A DNA stretch of 13,077 nucleotides from REEB95 sp050729835 (GTDB lineage: Bacteria; Pseudomonadota; Alphaproteobacteria; ATCC43930; CGMCC-115725): NCBI GenBank assembly GCA_050729835.1, contig JBOHLS010000045.1, forward strand, positions 1 through 13,077. The letters run 5' to 3'. The notes under the pieces were generated by a model, which did no database searches, was not told the origin of the DNA, and saw only the letters and a list, made by a program, of their open reading frames with translations. The first letter of the stretch is position 1. Every line of letters begins with the position of its first letter. Positions 7,943-13,077 of the stretch are shown here, piece after piece. The position numbers were made by a program, and so were the translations under genes.

Positions 7943-9133
7943 ATGGATTCGGCCGCCGGCGCCGCGCCGTCCGCGATCCCGTTGGGTGCGGATTTTCCCG
8001 AAATCCGCGACGGCGTGCGGCGCATCTGTGCGGGCTTTCCCGGCGCCTATTGGCGGGCGCGCGAGGAGCAACAGGACTATCCCGCCGAATTCGTCGCTGC
8101 CTTGACCCGGGCGGGCTATCTCGCGGCGCTGATTCCCGAGGACTATGGCGGCGCCGGGCTGCCGCTGCGCGCCGCCGCCGTCATCCTCGAGGAAATCCAC
8201 GCCGCTGGCTGCAATGCCGGCGCCTGCCACGCCCAGATGTACATCATGGGCACGCTGCTGCGGCACGGTAGCACGGCGCAGAAGCAGCGCTACCTGCCTG
8301 GCATCGCCGCCGGCGCCTTGACGCTCCAGGCCTTCGGCGTGACCGAGCCGACTACCGGCACGGATACGCTCAAGCTCAAGACCCGGGCCGAGCGCCGCAG
8401 CGACCATTACGTCGTGCGCGGCCAGAAAGTATGGACCTCGCGCGCGCTGCAATCCAATCTCATGCTGCTGCTGGCGCGCACCACGCCCATCGAACAGGTG
8501 AAAAAACGGGGCGAGGGGCTGTCGGTCTTCCTGGTCGATCTCAAGGCGGCGCGCGGCCAGGGCGTCACCGTCAAGAAGCTGCCGGCGATGATCAACCACA
8601 ACACCACCGAGGTGTTCTTCGACGATTTGGCGGTGCCGGCCGAGAACCTGATCGGCGAGGAGGGCAAGGGCTTCCGCTACATCCTCGACGGCATGAATGC
8701 CGAGCGCATCCTGATCGCCGCCGAGGCGATCGGCGACGCGCGCTGGTTCGTCCGCACCGCGACCGAATACGCCAAGGGCCGTGTCGTCTTCGATCGGCCG
8801 ATCGGTCAGAACCAGGGCGTGCAGTTCCCGATCGCGCGCGCCTTCGCCGCGGCCGAGGCCGCCGACCTCATGGTGCGCAAGGCCGCCGCGCTGTTCGACG
8901 CCGGCTCGCCGTGCGGGCCCGAGGCCAACATGGCCAAGCTCCTGGCCGCCGAGGCGTCATGGCAGGCCGGCGAGGCCTGTCTCCAGACCCACGGCGGCTT
9001 CGGCTTCGCCCGCGAATACGATGTGGAACGCAAGTGGCGCGAAACTCGGCTTTTCCAGGTGGCGCCGATCTCAACCAACCTGGTGCTGGCCTATCTGGCC
9101 GAGCATGTGCTGGGTCTGCCGCGCTCCTACTGA
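7943..9133 (+). CDS. Acyl-CoA dehydrogenase family protein
   Basis: This 396-residue FAD enzyme abuts the hydratase stop (TGA then ATG). The three-part ACAD fold is visible: a helical N-domain (about 15-125), a beta domain with FAD/substrate loop FGVTEPTTGTDT (131-142) and the KVWTS strand (162-166), and a helical C-domain with ATEYAKGRVVFDRPIGQNQGVQ (273-294), CLQTHGGFGFAREYDVERKWRE (346-367) and HVLGLPRSY at the end. The usual short/medium-chain catalytic glutamate (the YEGT position) is absent, with FQVAPIST there instead. E254 in GMNAERILIAA aligns with the helix-G glutamate used by isovaleryl-CoA and long-chain enzymes and is the likely base. It would oxidise an acyl-CoA to the 2-enoyl-CoA that the neighbouring hydratase could then hydrate. 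Confidence 0.94.
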   Translation: MDSAAGAAPSAIPLGADFPEIRDGVRRICAGFPGAYWRAREEQQDYPAEFVAALTRAGYLAALIPEDYGGAGLPLRAAAVILEEIHAAGCNAGACHAQMYIMGTLLRHGSTAQKQRYLPGIAAGALTLQAFGVTEPTTGTDTLKLKTRAERRSDHYVVRGQKVWTSRALQSNLMLLLARTTPIEQVKKRGEGLSVFLVDLKAARGQGVTVKKLPAMINHNTTEVFFDDLAVPAENLIGEEGKGFRYILDGMNAERILIAAEAIGDARWFVRTATEYAKGRVVFDRPIGQNQGVQFPIARAFAAAEAADLMVRKAAALFDAGSPCGPEANMAKLLAAEASWQAGEACLQTHGGFGFAREYDVERKWRETRLFQVAPISTNLVLAYLAEHVLGLPRSY

Positions 9134-9139
9134 GCGCAA

Positions 9140-9328
9140 CTATGCCGCCTCCTCGGTGCAACCCCGCGTCGGGCAGCGATGACGAATGGCGGCTTTCGCC
9201 TGCTCGATCGTCGAAAGCACGTCATCGACCGCGATCCCGTCGCGGTTTCGCAGCAGCTGCGCGATCGGGTCGCTGAGCAATTCGTTGACCGTCGGCTCGG
9301 CATTGCCGTGGAAGAGTCGATCCGGCAT
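9140..9328 (-). CDS. Small hypothetical protein (62 aa)
   Basis: This short frame lies tail-to-tail with the acyl-CoA dehydrogenase (6 bp between stops). Start 9328 is preferred to the ATG at 9334 because a GGGGG run (9335-9339) is 6 nt before it but touches the other. The protein runs MPDRLFHGNAEPTVNELLSD, then PIAQLLRNRDGIAVDDVLST, then an alanine-rich helix with two cysteines near the end (CPTRGC). The ELLSDPIAQLLRNRDG portion looks like a small conserved alphaproteobacterial family of unknown function. It has no signal peptide or membrane segment. It lies downstream of the isochorismatase-like gene on the same strand. Coding status is likely but not certain. Confidence 0.5.
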   Translation of the reverse strand: MPDRLFHGNAEPTVNELLSDPIAQLLRNRDGIAVDDVLSTIEQAKAAIRHRCPTRGCTEEAA

Positions 9329-9370
9329 GGGCATCCCCCATTGGTTGAGCGGGATGATGCACCTTGTGGA

Positions 9371-9386
9371 TGACGCTTCCGCGTCA
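9371..9386 (-). other. Perfect 6-bp hairpin with GGAA tetraloop
   Basis: TGACGC (9371-9376) pairs perfectly with GCGTCA (9381-9386) around four bases. Read on the - strand the loop is GGAA, a stable GNRA tetraloop. It lies 27 bases beyond the stop of the isochorismatase-like gene on that strand. There is no T-run after it, so it could be a weak terminator or an mRNA-end stabiliser rather than a classic intrinsic terminator. Confidence 0.4.
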
Positions 9387-9413
9387 AAGCTTGGGCAAAG
9401 TTATGGCCTTTCC

Positions 9414-10043
9414 TTAGAATTTGATCGTGTCGTAGCGCGTCAGGGTGGAGCGCGCATCGACCGCCGGCGCATGGGCGAAGTTGTAGGCGACGTAAAGCTC
9501 GACGAAGGCGCTCTCCGCCGACATGCCGTCGACCGGCACGATGACGTTGAAGCCGCGGATCGCCGCCTCGTCGCCGGTGTGCAGCACCGCGCCATGCGCC
9601 GCAGTGCCGGCGATGATCGTGGTCTTGATGCCATGGTCCTTGAGGATTTTCTCGAGGTCAGTGCCGAGGAACTTGTCGGGGCCGGATTGGACGGCAGGCT
9701 CGCCGCTCTTCCGCGCGACCTCCGGCAGGATGTCCTGGACGGAACCGCCGAAGACGTAGCTGTAGACCACCAGCAAATGGTGGGCGCGCGCCTCGGCCAG
9801 GAACTTCTTGGTTGCCGGCAGCGTCGCGACGCAGCGCGGCCTGACCCTGTCGTTGCAGGTCTGCTTGACGAAATCCAGGAATAGCAGCGCCGTGGTCTTG
9901 GGATCGACCGTGACTTGTTTCAGTTCCGGTGCCGGCGGCGTCCTGATCGTCGCCCATTCGTCGATGATGGTCTGCTGGGCGCTGGCGGGTGCAACACTGG
10001 CGACGAATGCGGCGCTGAGGACTATTCCGGTTCTGAATTTCAT
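9414..10043 (-). CDS. Secreted isochorismatase-family (cysteine hydrolase-like) protein lacking the catalytic Cys
   Basis: This is a 209-residue protein. ATG 10043 is fixed by GGGAGGAAG just upstream and by the signal peptide it creates: positive MKFR, hydrophobic TGIVLSAAFVASVAP, and cleavage after ASA at residue 22. The mature protein has the isochorismatase fold: D57 in LLFLDFVKQ, K124 in GPDKFLGTD, and IIAGTAAHGAVLHT (143-156). The residue aligned with the cysteine nucleophile of amidase-type relatives is A152. The local AAHGAV recalls the YAHxG segment of EntB/PhzD isochorismatases, which work without that cysteine. Two cysteines (C63, C71) could form a disulfide after export. A role in hydrolysing a vinyl ether-like or other small substrate in the periplasm is possible, and so is a non-catalytic role. 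Confidence 0.85.
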   Translation of the reverse strand: MKFRTGIVLSAAFVASVAPASAQQTIIDEWATIRTPPAPELKQVTVDPKTTALLFLDFVKQTCNDRVRPRCVATLPATKKFLAEARAHHLLVVYSYVFGGSVQDILPEVARKSGEPAVQSGPDKFLGTDLEKILKDHGIKTTIIAGTAAHGAVLHTGDEAAIRGFNVIVPVDGMSAESAFVELYVAYNFAHAPAVDARSTLTRYDTIKF

Positions 10044-10085
10044 CGTACTTCCTCCCTCGATTGGTTCAGCTACTCCCACTCGATT

Positions 10086-10097
10086 ATGCTGAAGCAT
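10086..10097. promoter_or_regulatory. Inverted repeat overlapping -10/start site (possible operator)
   Basis: ATGCT (10086-10090) and AGCAT (10093-10097) form a perfect inverted repeat with a 2-bp centre. It overlaps the -10 edge and the expected transcription start of the candidate promoter. That is a classic repressor position, but the arms are short. Confidence 0.3.
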
Positions 10098-10123
10098 GAT
10101 AACGCATTGATCTATCGAGACAA
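10096..10123 (-). promoter_or_regulatory. Sigma-70-type promoter for the isochorismatase-like gene
   Basis: On the - strand, TTGTCT (10123-10118) and TATCAT (10101-10096) are separated by 16 bp. They match TTGACA in four positions and TATAAT in five. The start of transcription would be near 10089, giving a leader of about 45 nt with a strong GGGAGGAAG ribosome site. It is the best-looking promoter in the window. Confidence 0.5.
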
Positions 10124-10165
10124 ATCTTTCCGCTGACGACGAAGAACCGTATCCCGGATCCGTCA

Positions 10166-10199
10166 GAAATTCTCGCTCTTGAATTCAAAGGAGAATTTC
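10166..10199. promoter_or_regulatory. Nested palindrome upstream of the promoter (possible regulator site)
   Basis: Perfect 9-bp arms GAAATTCTC (10166-10174) and GAGAATTTC (10191-10199) flank a centre that itself contains the perfect palindrome TTGAATTCAA (10179-10188). The element lies about 43-76 bp upstream of the candidate -35, where activators commonly bind. No T-run follows on either strand, so a terminator is less likely. Confidence 0.45.
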
Positions 10200-10459
10200 G
10201 GCGATCCGCGATTTGCTGGGTTTCACCGACTATCGATATCGATTGGTCGATTTTTCTCGAAGTCCTCCGCAAAAGCGGCGTCTCGAGCTTGCCCAAAAAG
10301 ACCGTCAGCGATGGTGAAGTCCGTCGTCCGTCAGTAGTGTGGCCCTCGCGCCGGTTGCGATACGGAGCACCATTCGCGGACTGAACGACGCCGCTTAAAG
10401 CGATCACGGCTCGGCTTCTGACTAGGTTACGGCAAGCCTCGTCGGCGACCTGCCGCGCG

Positions 10460-11356
10460 TCAGTCGTGCGATATGGACAGCCCCGCGAGAAGAGGAGCGT
10501 ACGCGGCGAGCCTGCGGGATACGAACTCAGTGAAGAGCCGCACGCGCTTCGTCTTGCGTGTCTCCCCCTGTGTGAGAAGCCAGAGCGTTCCGTACATGTG
10601 CAGGTCGGTGCCCGGCACCCTCACTAGTAGGGGGTCGGCATCTCCGACGAAGCACGGCAGTGTCGTCATCCCGATTCCTTGCCGTACTGCAACGATCTGC
10701 GCCTCGGCGTCCGTGGTCCTGAACAGAACCCCCGTGCTGCGAACCTCACCCTCGCGGGCCCAGTCCGGGAGTTCGTGAATGCTTATGACGATCCACCGGA
10801 TGGGATCAGGCGCGCCCGCACGCCACGCGGCTAGTCGATCGCGGGACATGTAGACGCCTCCGAACAGCTCCGGTCCCTTTAGGCTGTGAAGATTGAGCGG
10901 CAGGGTTTTGCGATCGTAGACGACGCGGATCGCGACGTCGGCCTCTCGGTTGGTCAGATTTGCCAGCTCGCCGGACGACAAGATTTCCATCTCGATGTCC
11001 GGATGCAGACGCGCGAATTCGATGAAGTCCGGCATGAGCAGGTGTGTCGCGAGGGTCGGTGCCAGCGTCATCCGCAGTAGCCCGCGCACGCTCTGGTCGC
11101 GCCCGAAGACGCGCGTCTCCAGCAGGTGCGACGACGCTTCCATCTGGTCTGCGAACTCGAGGACCTCCTCGCCCGCAGCCGTTAGGCGGTAGCCCGAAGG
11201 CAGCTTTTCGAACATCTGCGCCCCGAGGCGTTCCTCGAGCTGGGCGATGCGTCGCAGCACGGTGGAGTGGTTCACCCCGAGGCGCTCGGCGGCAGCCCGC
11301 ACCGAGCCTCCGCGCGCGACGGCAAGAAAGTAGCGAACGTCATCCCAGTCGATCAT
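10460..11356 (-). CDS. LysR-type transcriptional regulator
   Basis: This is a 298-residue regulator. The frame is open to 11449, but ATG 11356 gives the standard LysR opening MIDWDDVRYFLAVARGGSVR and normal length. No strong ribosome site precedes it. The winged helix-turn-helix covers about 1-60, with VRAAAERLGVNHSTVLRRIAQLE (19-41) as the recognition region, followed by the linker helix and a periplasmic-binding-protein-like effector domain from about residue 90 (RGLLRMTLAP) onward. It is of the group that reads MTTLPCFVGDADPLLVRV in the second subdomain. It is divergent from the SDR gene, the usual layout for a LysR protein and its target. The effector is unknown. Codon use is less GC-biased than in the liv/ACAD region. 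Confidence 0.92.
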   Translation of the reverse strand: MIDWDDVRYFLAVARGGSVRAAAERLGVNHSTVLRRIAQLEERLGAQMFEKLPSGYRLTAAGEEVLEFADQMEASSHLLETRVFGRDQSVRGLLRMTLAPTLATHLLMPDFIEFARLHPDIEMEILSSGELANLTNREADVAIRVVYDRKTLPLNLHSLKGPELFGGVYMSRDRLAAWRAGAPDPIRWIVISIHELPDWAREGEVRSTGVLFRTTDAEAQIVAVRQGIGMTTLPCFVGDADPLLVRVPGTDLHMYGTLWLLTQGETRKTKRVRLFTEFVSRRLAAYAPLLAGLSISHD

Positions 11357-11697
11357 GGTGCAATCCGGCACCGCAGGGTGCGCCTTCCAAAGCCCGTGTC
11401 CAACACGTCGAACAGCATCTCGTATGTGGGTAGCACGGGCGGTCGTCATAGCCTATGCCGACGAGTGCGGCCCAATGCCGAACGGCAAATACCGATCATC
11501 GCGGCTGGCGTCAGTCGTCCAGCCGGATCGATTTCGCACCACCGATGTGCGCGCTTCCGCACTCAACGCCCGACGCCGGCGGACCCATCTCGAGGTTCTC
11601 GGGGGCCTCCCCGGACGAGCCAAAGACGGAGCCGGAAGGAAGCATCAAGTCGCAAATGGGAACAGAGACGCTGTCCAACACGACGAAAGGAGAAGTC
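11357..11697. promoter_or_regulatory. Divergent LysR-SDR control region
   Basis: These 341 bp between the divergent regulator and SDR genes should hold both promoters and the LysR site. Visible symmetric elements are CATAG-C-CTATG (11447-11457), about 91-101 bp upstream of the LysR start, and GTGCG-N6-CGCAC (11547-11562), about 136 bp before the SDR start. Neither is a textbook T-N11-A LysR box, and no strong promoter hexamers were found. Several overlapping frames run through it without support as genes. Confidence 0.4.
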
Positions 11698-12432
11698 ATG
11701 GGAAAGCTTGAGGGTAAGGTTGCAGTCATCACGGGTGGATCGAGCGGCATGGCACTGGCGAGCGCCAAGCGGTTTGTTGAAGAAGGCGCTTATGTTTTCA
11801 TCACGGGCCGGAGGCAGGAGGCGCTCGACGAGGCCGTCAAGCTGATTGGCCGGAACGTGACCGGCGTGCGCGGCGACGCGGCCAATCTCGACGACCTCGA
11901 CCGCCTGTTCGATACAGTCAAGCGGGAAAAGGGCAAGATCGACGTCCTGTTCGCGAGCGCCGGCACGGGCGAAGCCGTCAAACTCGGTGAGATCACCGAG
12001 CAGCACTTCGATGCGACCTTCGGCCTGAATGCGCGCGGCACGCTGTTTACGGTTCAGAAGGCGTTGCCGCTGTTCAACGATGGCGGATCGATCTTCATGA
12101 CCGGGTCAGTTGCTTCGGTGAAAGGTTTTCCTGGTTTCGGCGTGTATTCGGCGAGCAAGGCGGCGTTGCGCTCATTCGCACGCACTTGGCTCAACGAACT
12201 GAAGGGCAGGAATATCCGGGTGAACGTACTGAGCCCGGGGCCGATCGCCACACCGATGCAGGACCAAGTTCTCGATGAGGAGGCGAAGCGGCAGTTCGAA
12301 TCCCTGATCCCGCGGGGAAAGATGGGTCGTCCTGAGGAAATTGCGGCGGCCGCGGTGTTTCTTGCTTCAGACGATTCGAGCTTCGTGAATGGGGTGGACT
12401 TGGCTGTCGACGGCGGCCTCTCGACCATCTGA
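11698..12432 (+). CDS. Short-chain dehydrogenase/reductase (SDR) family oxidoreductase
   Basis: This is a 244-residue classical SDR. The start at 11698 is fixed by AGGAG (11688-11692) five bases upstream and by the family N-terminus MGKLEGKVAVITGGSSG. The cofactor loop TGGSSGMA (12-19) has alanine where the third glycine of TGxxxGxG is usual. R38-R39 after strand 2 (ITGRRQ) favours NADP(H). The catalytic tetrad is N111 (LNARG), S137 (MTGSVAS), Y150 and K154 (YSASK). PGPIATPM (180-187) and the C-terminal FVNGVDLAVDGG (229-240) are typical. It would reduce or oxidise a carbonyl/alcohol substrate that is unknown. It is divergent from the LysR gene and precedes a Rossmann reductase by 204 bp on the same strand, so it is a likely LysR target. 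Confidence 0.93.
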   Translation: MGKLEGKVAVITGGSSGMALASAKRFVEEGAYVFITGRRQEALDEAVKLIGRNVTGVRGDAANLDDLDRLFDTVKREKGKIDVLFASAGTGEAVKLGEITEQHFDATFGLNARGTLFTVQKALPLFNDGGSIFMTGSVASVKGFPGFGVYSASKAALRSFARTWLNELKGRNIRVNVLSPGPIATPMQDQVLDEEAKRQFESLIPRGKMGRPEEIAAAAVFLASDDSSFVNGVDLAVDGGLSTI

Positions 12433-12636
12433 ATTCGCGCCGGATCGCCGGAAGTGGCTGATCCGCGGGAACTAGCGTGTCCATGGTGGATCGACTTCCG
12501 CGCTGAACGGTCGGCCCGGCCGCGCGGAAGTTGTTCACGGCAGGACGTCTACGCGAAGGTCGCCACACAGCGGAACGGATAACCCAGCGCCGTTGAAGGC
12601 CGGGGAATCAATATCAACACGGATTGGAGAAGCATT
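12433..12636 (+). other. Intergenic spacer between SDR and F420/NADPH reductase-like gene
   Basis: These 204 bp hold an imperfectly supported hairpin, CGGATC (12441-12446) with GATCCG (12460-12465), shortly after the SDR stop and with no T-run. Ahead of the next gene there is a good ribosome site, GGAGAAG (12626-12632). No clear promoter is visible, so read-through from the SDR gene is possible. Confidence 0.35.
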
Positions 12637-13077
12637 ATGAGCTATGCGATTGTAGGATTCGGTGCGGTAGGCCAGGCCTTTGCCCACGCCTTCGCCCGCA
12701 AAAACATCGACGTGACCGTCGCGAGTCGACGGCCGCCCGAGGCGTTGGCGCCGCAGGCTTGGGCGATTGGACCCACGGTCGTCGCCAAGTCGCTGCGGGA
12801 TGCACTCGAGGCCGACACAATCATCTTGGCGGTCCCGTTCGGGGAGCATCGCGAGGTTGCGAAGGCCCTGCCGAACTGGAAAGGCAAGACGGTCATCGAC
12901 ACGATGAACGCGTTAGTTCCCCTTGAAGAGATGGACGGTCTCCCGTCCTCCGCCTTCGTCGCGAAGGCGTTCACCGGCGCCAAGTTCGTGAAAGGTTTCA
13001 ATCACCTGATTGCGGCCACCCTGGCTGCCGATCCGATCGTCGAGGGCGGCCACCGGGTCGTCTTTCTGTCGAGCGAC
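12637..13077 (+). CDS. NADPH-dependent F420 reductase-like Rossmann protein (3' partial)
   Basis: The first 147 codons of a gene run off the right edge with no stop. ATG 12637 follows GGAGAAG with four intervening bases. MSYAIVGFGAVGQAFAHAFA contains the GxGxxGxxxA dinucleotide loop (7-16). VTVASRR (26-32) with paired arginines suggests NADPH. DTIILAVPFGEHREVAKALP (60-79) and KTVIDTMNAL (84-93) match the NADP-oxidoreductase/F420-dependent family (PF03807 type). KAFTGAKFVKGFNHLIA (109-125) is the family's conserved strand-loop region. Many proteobacterial members do not use F420 and their substrates are unknown. It likely forms a redox module with the upstream SDR and the LysR regulator. Confidence 0.88.
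   Translation, partial: MSYAIVGFGAVGQAFAHAFARKNIDVTVASRRPPEALAPQAWAIGPTVVAKSLRDALEADTIILAVPFGEHREVAKALPNWKGKTVIDTMNALVPLEEMDGLPSSAFVAKAFTGAKFVKGFNHLIAATLAADPIVEGGHRVVFLSSD

Larger units (their letters stand above)
10044..10459. promoter_or_regulatory. Palindrome-rich region upstream of the isochorismatase-like gene
   Basis: This gene-free 416 bp lies between two - strand genes. It holds a candidate promoter, a -10-overlapping inverted repeat, a nested palindrome and a 12-bp palindrome ATCGATATCGAT (10232-10243), described separately where supported. A 107-codon - strand frame (10084-10407) runs through it but lacks protein-like composition. The far part (about 10260-10459) shows nothing I recognise. 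Confidence 0.5.

Noticed and set aside
10166..10199. Reading the nested palindrome as an intrinsic terminator
   Set aside because: No T-run follows the stem on either strand and it lies upstream of a promoter, so a binding site is more likely.
10084..10407. 107-codon - strand frame upstream of the isochorismatase-like gene
   Set aside because: It overlaps the promoter and palindromes, has no ribosome site, and its composition is not protein-like.
11355..11711. 118-codon + strand frame across the LysR-SDR intergenic region
   Set aside because: It starts opposite the LysR start codon and runs into the SDR start in another frame; no domain is recognisable.

Overview
The window reads as a chromosomal stretch from a GC-rich alphaproteobacterium. 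The support is a very high GC third-position bias over roughly the first 9 kb, GTG/TTG starts with overlapping genes, and a palindromic intergenic repeat of the kind common in Hyphomicrobiales/Rhodospirillales-type genomes. The genus cannot be fixed from sequence alone. The content is mostly small-molecule catabolism and uptake. I see no phage, transposase, CRISPR, rRNA or tRNA.

Left block (1-1937, + strand): a 5'-truncated NAD(P)-binding dehydrogenase of the 6-phosphogluconate-dehydrogenase-like/DUF1932 type, then a cyclase-family metal-dependent hydrolase whose usual His metal ligands are replaced by Gln. Next (6406-2084, - strand) is a tight branched-chain-amino-acid-type ABC operon, livH-livM-livG-livF, with overlapping or abutting genes. 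It is followed across a palindromic repeat by a 3-hydroxyisobutyrate-dehydrogenase-family enzyme. No substrate-binding protein is encoded in the window.

Middle block (6865-9133, + strand): a divergent, AT-rich control region leads into a 73-residue uncharacterised protein, a crotonase/enoyl-CoA hydratase and an acyl-CoA dehydrogenase. The dehydrogenase start directly abuts the hydratase stop. The last two fit beta-oxidation-like breakdown of an acyl-CoA. A 62-residue hypothetical gene lies tail-to-tail with the dehydrogenase.

Right block (9414-13077): a secreted isochorismatase-fold protein (- strand) lacking the nucleophilic cysteine of the cysteine-hydrolase branch. Upstream it has a good strong ribosome site, a recognisable promoter and several palindromes. 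Then come a LysR-type regulator (- strand), a divergently transcribed short-chain dehydrogenase/reductase, and a 3'-truncated NADPH/F420-type Rossmann reductase. This last stretch looks lower in GC than the rest and may have a different history.

Taken together, the genes suggest uptake of a small carboxylate or amino-acid-like compound (liv system) and its processing by a hydrolase, beta-hydroxyacid dehydrogenases and CoA-dependent steps. The substrates cannot be deduced. I did not find a convincing wholly new system. The best leads are the Cys-less secreted isochorismatase-like protein with its palindrome-rich promoter, the Gln-substituted cyclase-family site, and two small conserved-looking proteins.
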